NCBI RefSeq assembly: GCF_051535215.1
Contig: NZ_JBPPLY010000004.1
Span: forward strand, 1-64,000
Direction: 5' to 3'
Length of the DNA stretch: 64,000 bases
Source of the DNA: Nitrobacter sp051535215
GTDB taxonomy: Bacteria; Pseudomonadota; Alphaproteobacteria; Rhizobiales; Xanthobacteraceae
The notes below the pieces were generated by a model. It saw only the letters and a list, made by a program, of their open reading frames with translations, did not search any database and was not told the DNA's origin. The first letter of the stretch is position 1, and every line of letters starts with the position of its first letter. A program made the position numbers and the translations under genes. Below, one piece after another: positions 17,279 to 26,480 of the stretch.

Positions 17279-18499
17279 ATGGCCGAAATCGTCAATTGGG
17301 CTCCGGTGCGCCGCTCGTCGGCGCAAGGATTCGCGATGCGCGCACCCCGAACCGCATCACGCTGTGACGCCGCAGCACTCGCATCGATCGACGTCGACCA
17401 ATGGCGAGACCTTGCCGACCGCGCGGTCGAGCCGAACGCCTACAATCTCGCCGACTGGGAGTTGCCGCTCGACGCAACGGCGCGCGACCGGACCAATGCG
17501 TCCGCGCTGGCGGCACGCGCCGCGTCATCCGCCGACCCCCACGCTGGTACGCTCATCGGCCTGATTCCGGTCGTCTCCGCCTGGAGAGCCTACCGGATTC
17601 CGCTCCCAGTTCTTGTGAGCGCCGATCCCTATGGAACGCTGAGCACTCCGCTGCTCGATCATGACGTTGCAACTGAAGCCGCGGCCATGCTGCTGCACAA
17701 GGCTCGCGCCATCGGCCAGCACGCGCTGATCCTGCGCAACGCCGCGCTCGACGGCGCCGCGATGAAAGCGCTCACCGCGGTGCTGGAACGCGACGGCCTC
17801 AGGCCGCACATACTGCAGACACACGTGCGAGCCTGTCTCGACGCGACGCAGGACCCAGACGACCTGCTGCGCGACGCGCTCGGCGTCAAGAAGCTGAAAG
17901 AGCTGCGCCGGCAGCGTAACCGCCTTGCGGAGCAAGGCGAGGTCTCGTTCCAGGTCGCGCGCAGCCCCCACGATGTCGTGCCGGCGCTCGAAACGTTCCT
18001 TGAACTGGAAGCCAGCGGCTGGAAGGGGAAACGGGGCACCGCCTTACTCCAGCACGACGGCGACGCGGCCTTCATCCGCCGCGCAAGCCCGGCGCTGGCC
18101 GAGCGCGGCCAGTGTGAAGTCGTGACCCTGCGCGCGGGCACGACGCCGGTGGCGGCAGCCATCGTGTTACGGCATCAGGATCACGCATTCTATTTCAAGC
18201 TTGGCGTCGACGAAAAATTCGCAAAATTTTCACCGGGCGTGCAGTTGACGCTCGATCTCACGCGGCACCTCTGCGCCGATCCGGCGATCGCGCTCGCGGA
18301 TTCCACGGCGCATCCGGGTCATCCGATGATCGACCCGATCTGGCGCGGCCGGCTTACGATCGGTGATGTGCTGCTCCCGCTGCGCCGCAGCTACGTCGTT
18401 CCGCTCGCAAAGGCGGCGATCGCGCTGCGCGGACAGATGCGCTCATCCGCGCGCCGCGCCATTCATGCCATCCGCAAGCGTCAGGAAAAAAACACATGA
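17279..18499 (+). CDS. BioF2-like GNAT acyltransferase
   Basis: A 406-residue cytoplasmic protein of the BioF2-like acetyltransferase group (Acetyltransf_6, related to FemAB peptidyltransferases). The second GNAT-like half shows KKLKELRRQRNRLAEQGE, LELEASGWKGKRGTALL, then VAAAIVLRHQDHAFYFKLGV and DEKFAKFSPGVQLTLDL, the recurrent signature of this group. Such enzymes transfer acyl or aminoacyl groups to polysaccharides, peptides or small molecules. GGGGAC precedes the ATG. Its stop overlaps the start of the dioxygenase gene by four bases (ATGA), indicating translational coupling and a shared pathway. Substrate unknown. Confidence 0.8.
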   Translation: MAEIVNWAPVRRSSAQGFAMRAPRTASRCDAAALASIDVDQWRDLADRAVEPNAYNLADWELPLDATARDRTNASALAARAASSADPHAGTLIGLIPVVSAWRAYRIPLPVLVSADPYGTLSTPLLDHDVATEAAAMLLHKARAIGQHALILRNAALDGAAMKALTAVLERDGLRPHILQTHVRACLDATQDPDDLLRDALGVKKLKELRRQRNRLAEQGEVSFQVARSPHDVVPALETFLELEASGWKGKRGTALLQHDGDAAFIRRASPALAERGQCEVVTLRAGTTPVAAAIVLRHQDHAFYFKLGVDEKFAKFSPGVQLTLDLTRHLCADPAIALADSTAHPGHPMIDPIWRGRLTIGDVLLPLRRSYVVPLAKAAIALRGQMRSSARRAIHAIRKRQEKNT

Positions 18500-19437
18500 G
18501 CGTCTCCGAATCGGCGCCGGCCATCACCGCGGCCGACGATGCGCTTCGACGCGACTTCCCGCTCAAGCCGTTCGCGATCCGGCACGGGCTTGCCGGACAT
18601 CCGCTGCTGACGCTGCCGCGCATCGCGCAACTGGCTGCCGAACTGCCGCGCGACCTGATCGAGTACAATTCCGGCAAGGTGGCAATCAGCCAGGATCCCG
18701 ATGCGATTCCCGCGATCGACCTCGATCCGGTCGAGGTGGTGAAGCGGATCGAGACCGCCGGTGCCTGGATGGTGTTGAAGCGCGTCGAGAACTCGCCGCA
18801 GTACCGCCGCCTGATCGAGGATGCGCTGCTTTCGGTCGCACGCGCCCGCGGCTTCGACAGCCTGCGCGACGCCGGATTCGAGCAGCTCGAGGGTTTTTTG
18901 TTTGTCTCATCGCCGAATTCGACCACGCCATTCCATCTCGACAGCGAAGACAATTTTTTCGTCCAGATCCATGGCGAAAAGTTCTTCACGATCTACGACA
19001 ACAGCGACCGCAGTCTGGTCTCCGAACGTGAGATCGAGCACTCGATGACGAAACATCGCAATCTGAAATTCGACCCGAGCTTCGCGCTGCGCGGCATCGA
19101 ATTCCACATGTTCGGCGGCGACGGCTGCTTCGTGCCTTACCAGTGGCCGCATTGGGTACGCACCGCCGGATCGCACTCGATCTCGATGGCCATCACCTGG
19201 AAAACGCGCGAGGTCCGCCGCATCAACGATTTGCATTTTTTCAATTCGATGCTGCGCGGTCTCGGCTGGCCCCAGAAGTCTCCGGGCACGCAACCCGCGT
19301 TCGATGCGGCCAAGCTGGCGTTCTATCGCGCAGGCACGGCAGCGGTCAGGCCGTTGCGCGGCTCGATGACGATGCGGCGAATCCTGCGCCGCATCGCGCT
19401 CGGCAAACGCGCCAACTACTATCTGAAAGACGCCTAA
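18496..19437 (+). CDS. JmjC/cupin-like Fe(II)/2-oxoglutarate dioxygenase
   Basis: A 313-residue protein with a cupin-like JmjC core. TTPFHLDSEDNFFVQIHGEK (about residue 143-162) supplies the H-x-D metal ligands followed by a Lys suited to bind 2-oxoglutarate, and PYQWPHWVRT (about 215-224) supplies the distal His. This is the pattern of peptide or small-molecule hydroxylases of the cupin_8 group. It is translationally coupled to the BioF2-like acyltransferase, so both probably act on one substrate. The C-terminal 60 residues are basic. The natural substrate is not known. Confidence 0.82.
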   Translation: MSVSESAPAITAADDALRRDFPLKPFAIRHGLAGHPLLTLPRIAQLAAELPRDLIEYNSGKVAISQDPDAIPAIDLDPVEVVKRIETAGAWMVLKRVENSPQYRRLIEDALLSVARARGFDSLRDAGFEQLEGFLFVSSPNSTTPFHLDSEDNFFVQIHGEKFFTIYDNSDRSLVSEREIEHSMTKHRNLKFDPSFALRGIEFHMFGGDGCFVPYQWPHWVRTAGSHSISMAITWKTREVRRINDLHFFNSMLRGLGWPQKSPGTQPAFDAAKLAFYRAGTAAVRPLRGSMTMRRILRRIALGKRANYYLKDA

Positions 19438-19637
19438 CAGGTTGTGTATCTGCAAAGGTCGGCGCCAGCGGTAGGCGATCATGCCTCCTTCCCGCGAAAT
19501 GGCTGACGAATGCGCGGGGCGGGCTTCCGCAATGCCCGAAAGGGCGAAGCGGCAGGCCCCGCCGCGCCCTAATCCTCTGTCATCGCCGCTGCGACCTATG
19601 GTATGGATCGTATCCGTCGAACCGCACGAGGCGCCGA

Positions 19638-20321
19638 TTGTCGGGCATTTCACTCTACACGCTGTCGGTCTGGGTGCTGCCGCTCGTCATCGCGATCACC
19701 TTTCACGAAGCCGCGCACGGATTTGTCGCGCACCGGCTGGGTGACAACACCGCCTGGCAGCTCGGCCGCGTCAGCTTCAATCCGCTGAAACATATCGATC
19801 CCTTCGGTACCGTGATGTTGCCGGGGATTCTGCTGCTGTCGCACGCGCCGTTCCTGTTCGGCTACGCAAAGCCGGTACCGGTGAATTTCCGCAACCTGAG
19901 CCATCCCCGCATCGACATGGTCTGGGTGGCGCTCGCCGGCCCCGCCACCAACATCCTGCTGGCGCTGGCCGCGGCATTGGCATTTCACGGGCTCGGCCTG
20001 GTCCCGGCCAACGGCGCCCAGTGGGTCGCCGACAACCTGCAGAACGCGCTTATCATCAATGTCATTCTCGCGGTGTTCAACATGCTGCCGATCCCGCCGC
20101 TGGATGGCGGACGGGTCGCGGTTGGTCTGTTGCCGAACGTCCTGGCAGCCCCCCTCGCCCGGCTGGAACCTTATGGGCTGCTGATCCTGATCGGGGTCCT
20201 CCTCCTGCTTCCGATGCTCGGCAGCCAGCTCGGACTCAATCTTGACGTGATCTCCACCATCGTGAGAACAGTCACCGGATATGTGATACAGTTTCTTCTG
20301 CTGGTCACGGGCAATACATAA
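19638..20321 (+). CDS. Site-2 protease family protein (peptidase M50)
   Basis: An integral membrane metalloprotease (227 aa). HEAAH (about residues 23-27) in the first membrane segment gives two zinc ligands and the catalytic Glu, and NMLPIPPLDGGRV (about 149-161) gives the third ligand. Four to six hydrophobic segments are visible. There is no PDZ domain, so it belongs to the short M50B group, unlike RseP. The start is TTG at 19638 with GAGG six bases upstream, giving the N-terminus SGISLYTLSVWVLPLV. The frame remains open far upstream inside the dioxygenase gene, but this has no membrane-protein character. Confidence 0.87.
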   Translation: MSGISLYTLSVWVLPLVIAITFHEAAHGFVAHRLGDNTAWQLGRVSFNPLKHIDPFGTVMLPGILLLSHAPFLFGYAKPVPVNFRNLSHPRIDMVWVALAGPATNILLALAAALAFHGLGLVPANGAQWVADNLQNALIINVILAVFNMLPIPPLDGGRVAVGLLPNVLAAPLARLEPYGLLILIGVLLLLPMLGSQLGLNLDVISTIVRTVTGYVIQFLLLVTGNT

Positions 20322-20346
20322 AAGCAGTTGCGAGGGGCGTAGTCAG

Positions 20347-20781
20347 TTGATCAAAGCACAGGACAAAATGATTGCGAGGCGCGCCGACACCAAGGCGCGC
20401 GCCGACTTCGCAACCTGGAAAATGATGACGAAACTGAACGGCTCGTCATCGCTGCCCACGGAGGCCCTGGCATTCCTTTCGAGTTACAAGGGTTTTCTCG
20501 AAACGATGCCCGAGACGGAAGCGAGCGAGACTACCATCGGTCTGATCTACAACGCCTACTACGCGGAGATGGGCGGCACCGGCACGCCGCCGGACATCAA
20601 GTCGGTGCCAAAAGACCCGATCGTGGAACTCGATAATGTCACCGCCTTCAAGCGTCCCGCACCGCAACAAGAACAGGGCAAAAATTCCGGGACGAAACCA
20701 CGCCAGCGTTTGCCCGTCGCACTGATCTTCGTCCTGCTCGCTGCAATCTATGTCGGCATCCGGTACTATTTTTTCCGATAA
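20347..20781 (+). CDS. Hypothetical protein with C-terminal membrane anchor
   Basis: A 144-residue protein. A basic N-terminus and a helical cytoplasmic part (residues about 10-80, including SLPTEALAFLSSYKGFLETM) are followed by a Pro/Gln linker and one C-terminal hydrophobic helix LPVALIFVLLAAIYVGIRYYF, an apparent tail anchor. The start may be TTG at 20347, with GAGGGG nine bases upstream, or ATG at 20368. It follows the M50 protease gene by 25 bases and could be its partner or substrate. No family recognised. Confidence 0.65.
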   Translation: MIKAQDKMIARRADTKARADFATWKMMTKLNGSSSLPTEALAFLSSYKGFLETMPETEASETTIGLIYNAYYAEMGGTGTPPDIKSVPKDPIVELDNVTAFKRPAPQQEQGKNSGTKPRQRLPVALIFVLLAAIYVGIRYYFFR

Positions 20782-20830
20782 CGCGCGCAGCCTCCCGACA
20801 GCCGGGACAACGTCAGCGACAACAACGGCG

Positions 20831-21625
20831 TCAGCCCTTGTTCTTGACCCGGAAGACCACCGGCAGGGTAAAGCTCAATCCCTCGTCCGCGATCAGCGGC
20901 GGCGGCGGCGGCACCGGATCGGACCGGTGCAACATGGCCAGCGCGGCCTGGTCGAAGACCGCATCGCCCGATCCCTTCACGATCGAGGCCGAAACGATAT
21001 GGCCGAGACGGTCGAGCACGAAGTTGACGAGAATTTCCGCACTCTTCTGTGAGCGTTCGGGCGGATAGCGCTTGTGCTTGTCGAGGTGCGCGACCAGTTC
21101 CTTCTGCCATGTGGCGCGGATGCGGCGGGCGCTCGCGCCGGTGCCTTGCTGCGGCGCGACCGAACGCTCCGACTCCGGCGCATGTTCGACGCTCGGCATC
21201 GCGGTCGCCTCCGCGGCTACCGATTCCTGCGAGGCGGACGTCTGCACCGCCGCCTTCTCGGGATCGTCATCCACCGGCTTCTTCGATTCGTTTTCGGTGA
21301 CGATCCGATCCGGATCCTCAGCCTCCGTCGGCGTGTCCTTGGGCAGATCGGTCTCCTTCACCACCGCCTTCTGCTCGGCAAGCGCGGGTGAAGCGACAGA
21401 TGCGTCGGTGTCCGGTCCGGGCGGAAGGTCGGTCGCCTCGCGATGCGGCGAAGCCAGATCGAGCCCGATCTCGATCGCCGGCGCGCCGAGATCGTCTTCG
21501 GCCTCGTCGGACTGCATGTGAGCCATCGCCAGCGCAACGCAACCGATGTGGATCGTAAGCGCAGCGACCGCGGAGAAAACCCACAAGCGGCGGGACGGCG
21601 GAGGCTCTGCGATGATCTCAGACAT
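20831..21625 (-). CDS. tonB: Energy transducer TonB
   Basis: TonB (264 aa) carries energy from the ExbB-ExbD proton channel to outer-membrane receptors. A short cytoplasmic N-terminus is followed by the signal-anchor helix LWVFSAVAALTIHIGCVALA, containing the His that contacts ExbD. Then comes a long Asp/Glu/Pro/Ala-rich periplasmic spacer, and the C-terminal domain with WQKELVAHLDKHKRYPPER and GSGDAVFDQAALAML. It is the last gene of the exbB-exbD-tonB unit; the gap to exbD is three bases. The spacer is acidic rather than the usual Pro-Lys type. Confidence 0.92.
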   Translation of the reverse strand: MSEIIAEPPPSRRLWVFSAVAALTIHIGCVALAMAHMQSDEAEDDLGAPAIEIGLDLASPHREATDLPPGPDTDASVASPALAEQKAVVKETDLPKDTPTEAEDPDRIVTENESKKPVDDDPEKAAVQTSASQESVAAEATAMPSVEHAPESERSVAPQQGTGASARRIRATWQKELVAHLDKHKRYPPERSQKSAEILVNFVLDRLGHIVSASIVKGSGDAVFDQAALAMLHRSDPVPPPPPLIADEGLSFTLPVVFRVKNKG

Positions 21626-21628
21626 GGT

Positions 21629-22105
21629 TCAAGGCTTTGCGGGAGCGGTGGCCGCGGCCGGAACGGACTGGGCGTCCGGAACGCCTTCGAGCGCCACCAG
21701 CTTGATTTTCGTGAAGCCGCCTGCGCGCAGGATCTCCAGCACGTCCATCAGGTCGCCGTAAGGCACCGCGCGATCCGCCCGCAGGAAGATGAAACTGTCC
21801 TTGGTCATGTTCGGCGTGCTGTCGAGCGTCCGGACCAGATCGACCCGCTTCACGAGCGTTTCGCCGATCGCAACCGCAAGATCGGCCTTGATGCTCACAT
21901 AGGTCGGCTTGTCCGGTTTCTTCTGCGGCGTCGCGCTCGACGTCGGCAGGTTGACCGGAAGATCGACGGTCGACAGCGGCGCGGCCACCATGAAGATGAT
22001 CAGCAGAACCAGGATGACGTCGATGAACGGCGTGACGTTGATCTCGTGCGCTTCGGCGTAATCCTCGTCGTCGTCAAAGCCGCCTTCTGCAATCGATGCG
22101 CCCAT
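21629..22105 (-). CDS. exbD: Biopolymer transport protein ExbD
   Basis: ExbD (158 aa) forms the proton-conducting stator with ExbB. The N-terminal EINVTPFIDVILVLLIIFMV contains the essential membrane Asp. The periplasmic domain includes VSIKADLAVAIGETLV, IFLRADRAVPYGDLMDVLEI and a C-terminal hydrophobic strand. It lies three bases after exbB and three before tonB, an arrangement expected for translational coupling. Confidence 0.95.
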   Translation of the reverse strand: MGASIAEGGFDDDEDYAEAHEINVTPFIDVILVLLIIFMVAAPLSTVDLPVNLPTSSATPQKKPDKPTYVSIKADLAVAIGETLVKRVDLVRTLDSTPNMTKDSFIFLRADRAVPYGDLMDVLEILRAGGFTKIKLVALEGVPDAQSVPAAATAPAKP

Positions 22106-22108
22106 CGC

Positions 22109-23047
22109 CTACTCCGCCGCGCGCGAATGCGCTGCGCCGAGGGACCCGCCGTGGGTCCGGTCCAGGTCGCGCGACAGCAATCGTCCGGACGACCCGGATG
22201 CGCGGCTGACCAGTTCGATGTAGCCCCGCGTCACGCGCGCGAAATAATTGTAGATGATGACCGCCGGGATCGCCGCGACGAGGCCGAGCGCGGTCGCGAG
22301 CAGCGCTTCGGCGATGCCGGGCGCGACCACGGCGAGGTTTGTGGTCTGCGCCTTGGAAATCCCGATGAAGCTGTTCATGATGCCCCAGACGGTGCCGAAC
22401 AGGCCGACGAAAGGCGACGTCGCACCGATGGTCGCAAGCAGGCCCATTCCGAGCCGGATACGCCGCGACTCCGCGCGGACGATTTCGGCGAAACTCGACG
22501 CCGCCCGTTCCTTGATGCCGGCGTCGCTGGAGATTCCGGCCGACAGCCGCGCCTCGCGCATGGCTGCCCCCAGCAAGGACGCCAGCACGCTGTTTTTGTC
22601 GCCGAGCGCCATCTGCGCTTCCGCCAGCGAGCGCGACTCGCTGATCTGTGCCAGCGCCGCGCCGAGGTTGCGCCGCGCAAGCGACAGCTCGACCATTTTT
22701 GCGATGAAGATCGTCCAGGTCACCAGCGAGGCAAACGCAAGACCGATCATCACGAACTTGACCAGCACGTCCGCCGACAGAAACATCGACCACGGCGACA
22801 GTTCGTGAGGCGTTGTCTCCGCCTTCAGCGGGTTGATGGCCGTCGCACCCGAAGCGGGCGCGGCATCGGCGGCAGTCGGCGGTGATATGCTGGGGGGCGG
22901 CGGTAAGGCCGTCTGGACCGGCGGCTGAATCTGGGCCGACGGTGGCGGCCCGGCGGTCTTGTTCTGCTGTGCGGCCACGGGTGACGCCAGCGACGCAAAC
23001 GTCAACGCAGCCGCCATCGGTAGAATTCTTAGAATGATTCTAAACAT
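22109..23047 (-). CDS. exbB: TonB-system energizer ExbB
   Basis: ExbB (312 aa), an inner-membrane MotA/TolQ/ExbB family protein. It has an N-terminal signal-like segment, a Pro/Gln/Ala-rich periplasmic stretch of about 60 residues, then the first membrane helix (SADVLVKFVMIGLAFASLVT) and the conserved pair GLFGTVWGIMNSF and VAPGIAEALLATALGLVAAI that builds the proton path. The ATG at 23047 overlaps an Irr-type operator; a second ATG at 23017 directly before the signal-like segment is an alternative start. It follows the PiuC gene by nine bases. Confidence 0.93.
   Translation of the reverse strand: MFRIILRILPMAAALTFASLASPVAAQQNKTAGPPPSAQIQPPVQTALPPPPSISPPTAADAAPASGATAINPLKAETTPHELSPWSMFLSADVLVKFVMIGLAFASLVTWTIFIAKMVELSLARRNLGAALAQISESRSLAEAQMALGDKNSVLASLLGAAMREARLSAGISSDAGIKERAASSFAEIVRAESRRIRLGMGLLATIGATSPFVGLFGTVWGIMNSFIGISKAQTTNLAVVAPGIAEALLATALGLVAAIPAVIIYNYFARVTRGYIELVSRASGSSGRLLSRDLDRTHGGSLGAAHSRAAE
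23028..23044 (-). promoter_or_regulatory. Irr box / iron control element (ICE)
   Basis: On the minus strand the site reads TTTAGAATCATTCTAAG, matching the rhizobial ICE consensus TTTAGAAnnnTTCTAAA at all but the last base. TTAGAAT-N-ATTCTAA is a perfect 15-base palindrome. It lies between the PiuC stop and the exbB coding region, overlapping the first codons of exbB as annotated. It should bind Irr, the haem-responsive iron regulator of these bacteria, and control exbBD-tonB separately from the receptor. Confidence 0.8.
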
Positions 23048-23056
23048 TGCGGCTAC

Positions 23057-23746
23057 TCATACCTCCGCCCAGTAGCGGATGAGATTGTGATAGATGCCCG
23101 TCAATTTGACCGTTTCAGGATCATCGCGGCCAAGACGTTCAACAAGATTTTGAATCGCCGTGTCCAGGTCGAAGATCAGGCTGCGCGCGTGGTCATCCCG
23201 TACCATGCTCTGCAGCCAGAAAAAAGACGCAACCCGGACACCGCGGGTCACCGGCGTCACCAGATGCAGGCTTGATGCCGGATAGAGCACCAAATCGCCC
23301 GCCGGCAGCTTGATTTCATGCGAACCATAGTTGTCTTCAACTACCAGTTCGCCGCCGTCGTAATCGTCCGGTTCCGATAAAAACAACGTGACCGACAGGT
23401 CGGTGCGAATTCGCAAGCCGGTCAAACGATCGCCCCGCACGGCATTGTCGACGTGAACGCCGAAATGATGTCCGTCGGACGCGACGTAGCGGTTGAACAG
23501 GGGTGGAAAAATCTGCAGCGGAATCGCCGCCGAGATGAACCGCGGATTTGCCGTCAGCGCCGAGATGATCCGGTTGCCGAGCGTCCGCGCCACCTCGCTG
23601 TCCGGGGGCAACTGCTCGTTCTTCTTGACCAGCGCCGATTGGGCGCCCGCCGTGGAACGACCGTCCTCCCATTCGGCGGCGTCCATGACGCGGCGGAAAT
23701 CCGCCACGTCATCCTTGGTCAATACGCCGGGGACGCAGATCAGCAT
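23057..23746 (-). CDS. Fe(II)/2OG-dependent PKHD-type hydroxylase (PiuC/YbiX-like)
   Basis: A 229-residue dioxygenase. GVHVDNAVRG (about residue 96-105) holds the H-x-D metal ligands, SSLHLVTPVTRGVRVASFFW (about 157-176) the distal His and the 2-oxoglutarate-binding Arg. Members are encoded next to catecholate siderophore receptors (Fiu-YbiX, PiuA-PiuC), as here: the receptor ends 26 bases upstream. The exact reaction is not established; a role in handling the imported siderophore is usually assumed. Confidence 0.9.
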   Translation of the reverse strand: MLICVPGVLTKDDVADFRRVMDAAEWEDGRSTAGAQSALVKKNEQLPPDSEVARTLGNRIISALTANPRFISAAIPLQIFPPLFNRYVASDGHHFGVHVDNAVRGDRLTGLRIRTDLSVTLFLSEPDDYDGGELVVEDNYGSHEIKLPAGDLVLYPASSLHLVTPVTRGVRVASFFWLQSMVRDDHARSLIFDLDTAIQNLVERLGRDDPETVKLTGIYHNLIRYWAEV

Positions 23747-23772
23747 GTGTCCGCATCCCGAACGTGGATCGA

Positions 23773-26352
23773 TCAGTAACGAGCTGACAGCGTCAGATAG
23801 GCGACACGGCCCGGCGCGACGAACACGAACGGCGTGGCGCTCTGATACAAGGCATCATAGATGAGCTGGTTAGTGATGTTGTTGACGGCGAGCTTCACCT
23901 TCCAGTTCGGATTGATCTTCACTTCGGTGAAGGCGTCAAAGCGCCAGTAGTCAGGCAGTGACGTCCCCTGGTTGGCCGCGAGCAACGTGCCGCCGTAGAT
24001 CTTCGAGCGGTATGTGGCCTGCGCGCCGACCTCCCAGATATCCGTCACCTGATACTTGGTGAGGATGTTGAAGGACTGATGCGCGATGTTGGCGAGCGGC
24101 AGGCCCACATTGCTCGCGTAAAGCAGCGGCTGCGCCGAAGGAGCGAGCGACTTCGTCACTTCCGACTGCATCAGCACGATGCCGCCGAACACACTCCATT
24201 TGTCGGTGATCTTGCCGGCGGCTTCGATGTCGATGCCGCGAATCCAATAGGCCGCGCCTGCCGTGATGCAGGACACCGTACCGGTGCTGCCTGCCGGATA
24301 GGGACACGTTGGCGTGGCCGCTCCAGCACTTGCTATGTTCTGCGACTCGCGCGCGTTATCCTTCCAAGTCTGGAACAGCGACGCCTGGACCAGAAGATGG
24401 CGGTCGAACAGCTCCCACTTGGTGCCAACTTCGGCGGCGCGATTCTTCTCAGGCCCGAAGATCTGGTTCGAATTGCCGTTCAAAACGGGTGCAAGTCCGC
24501 CATACGTCGCGCTGGTGCCGTCGAACTCGGCGCCGACCGGATTGGCGGACGTCGCATAGGCGGCATAAAGGCTGACATAGGGGAGCGGCTTCACCACCGC
24601 GCCGAAATTGTAATTGGTCAGGCCGGAGTCGAGCGACTGGGTGCCGAACGTGTTCGCAACGCCGTTCACCGTGCCGTAGCCGCTGGTGCCGATGTGGTAG
24701 TCGTCGTAACGGATGCCGGCGTTCAGAATGATGAAATCGTTATAGTTGGCGGTATCGAGCAGATAGACGCTCTTGGTGTCGATATTGATCTTTGTCGGGC
24801 GACCCGTCAGCGACGGATCCGTGCCGAACGGAAGATTGGTGTATTGCGGGTTGAAAATATTGACGCCCGTCAACGAGCCGCTCCCGCTGAAACCACCTGG
24901 CAGTGCCTCCGAACTCAGGCCCGCATACTTGTCGATGCTCGACCTTTCGGCGGAGATTTCCACGCCGGCAACCGCGGTATGGTGCCACAATCCGGTGCCG
25001 AACTTGTAGGCTGCCTCGGTCTGGTTGGCGAAGACATTGGTCGGCTGAAAGCGGCTCTGCGGATTGGCGCTGAGCGTCCAGTTAGCGGGGTTCGGATCGG
25101 TCACCTTCGGACCTTCCGGCAGCGTCCCGATATAGTCCAGGATCGAGTGCTGCACGCGCGTCTTGTTGGTGACCATGAGGTCGGGCGTGATATGGGCTTC
25201 CAGGTTCAGCGTGCCGATGTCCTGCCTGTAGGACTGGTAGTCGCGATTGAGGAAGCCGTACCAGGTGTTGCGGTTGAGGCCGAATTGCGGGAACGGTCCG
25301 CCTGCGGTCGAGGTATATTGTGTCCCCGAAAGCGCGCTCGCCGGCCGGTAATACGGCACGCCGAAATCGGGCAAGCCGTGAAGATCGGTGTGGATGTAGT
25401 TGGCCTGGACCTTGATCGCGTCGATCGGCTTCCAGGTCACCGCAAGGAAACCGCCGCCGCGATCGTCCGTGATGTATTTTCGGCCCGCGATGTCTGCGTC
25501 CTGGAACAGACCCCCGGCGCGAACGGCTAGTGTCGGACTGATGACCTGGTTGACGTCGAGCACCACCCGCTTGGTCTGGTCGGTGCCGAAGATCGTATCC
25601 ATGTTGTAGAAGTTGCCTTCGGTATTGGCCTGCTTGGTGACGATGTTGATTGCGCCACCAGTGGTGCCGCGGCCGGCGAAGGACGAGCCCGGCCCGCGCA
25701 AGATTTCTACCTGCTCGGTGAAGAAGTTCTCGCGAACGCTGACGCCCGGATCGCGAACGCCGTCGATGAAAACGTCGTTTCGCGCATCGAAGCCGCGGAT
25801 GAAGAAGCGATCGCCGAAAGCGTTGCCGCCCTCGCCCGTTCCGAGCGTGACGCCGGCGGTGGTGCGCGCCACATCCTTGAGCAAGGTGGCGCTCTTGTCC
25901 GCGAGCACTTCCTTGCTGAGAACCGTGACCGTCTTCGGCGTGTTCAGCAGCGGCTCGGGAAATTTGCCAGACGCCTGCAGGTGATCAACCTTATAGGGCG
26001 CGGCCGCATCGGCGTAGGGATTACGATCCGCCGCGAGGTTGCCGGCGTTGGGAAACGGCACCGGAGCGACGTGCGCGGGTTGGGCGCGCCGCGCCGCACG
26101 GCGCAATGCAGTGCGCGCCCGGACGTGGTCCGCGGTGGGCTTCGGCGCGGCGCGATGCGGACGGGCGACCGGGGCATCGATCGTCACCGGCGGGAGGCTG
26201 GATTGCTGCGCTTCGGCTGGCGAGAAGGAGGCGGCCGCGATGAGGCCTGCAACGGCGGATACCTTGCCGACGGAATTGACCTCCAGCGACCTGTCAATCG
26301 ACCCGGCCGCGACGACAGTCCGCAACGACCTCGGCACCCTTGCATTGCTCAT
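23773..26352 (-). CDS. TonB-dependent catecholate-type siderophore receptor (Fiu/PiuA-like)
   Basis: A 22-strand outer-membrane receptor (859 aa). After a signal sequence ending near PAEAQQ, LPPVTIDAP is a plausible TonB box. A Pro/Ala/Arg-rich stretch follows, then the plug domain with LLNTPKTVTVLSKEVLADKS, RFFIRGFDARNDVFIDGVRD and QVEILRGPGSSFAGRGTTGG, and the barrel, which ends in the aromatic residue of YLTLSARY. GGGGGAA precedes the ATG at 26352. Being next to PiuC and exbBD-tonB supports ferric-siderophore import. The exact ligand (catecholate, monomeric degradation product or other) is an inference from the PiuC pairing. Confidence 0.92.
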   Translation of the reverse strand: MSNARVPRSLRTVVAAGSIDRSLEVNSVGKVSAVAGLIAAASFSPAEAQQSSLPPVTIDAPVARPHRAAPKPTADHVRARTALRRAARRAQPAHVAPVPFPNAGNLAADRNPYADAAAPYKVDHLQASGKFPEPLLNTPKTVTVLSKEVLADKSATLLKDVARTTAGVTLGTGEGGNAFGDRFFIRGFDARNDVFIDGVRDPGVSVRENFFTEQVEILRGPGSSFAGRGTTGGAINIVTKQANTEGNFYNMDTIFGTDQTKRVVLDVNQVISPTLAVRAGGLFQDADIAGRKYITDDRGGGFLAVTWKPIDAIKVQANYIHTDLHGLPDFGVPYYRPASALSGTQYTSTAGGPFPQFGLNRNTWYGFLNRDYQSYRQDIGTLNLEAHITPDLMVTNKTRVQHSILDYIGTLPEGPKVTDPNPANWTLSANPQSRFQPTNVFANQTEAAYKFGTGLWHHTAVAGVEISAERSSIDKYAGLSSEALPGGFSGSGSLTGVNIFNPQYTNLPFGTDPSLTGRPTKINIDTKSVYLLDTANYNDFIILNAGIRYDDYHIGTSGYGTVNGVANTFGTQSLDSGLTNYNFGAVVKPLPYVSLYAAYATSANPVGAEFDGTSATYGGLAPVLNGNSNQIFGPEKNRAAEVGTKWELFDRHLLVQASLFQTWKDNARESQNIASAGAATPTCPYPAGSTGTVSCITAGAAYWIRGIDIEAAGKITDKWSVFGGIVLMQSEVTKSLAPSAQPLLYASNVGLPLANIAHQSFNILTKYQVTDIWEVGAQATYRSKIYGGTLLAANQGTSLPDYWRFDAFTEVKINPNWKVKLAVNNITNQLIYDALYQSATPFVFVAPGRVAYLTLSARY

Positions 26353-26480
26353 GAAACGTTCCCCCAATTGGTAACAGGTCAATGCGCGTGATTGACGCTG
26401 CGGTCATTTACCGCATGGGGAGCACTATCGATCAACATTTTGAGGGTCAACGCGTTTCGGCGAGCCGGTACTGCTTAGTT

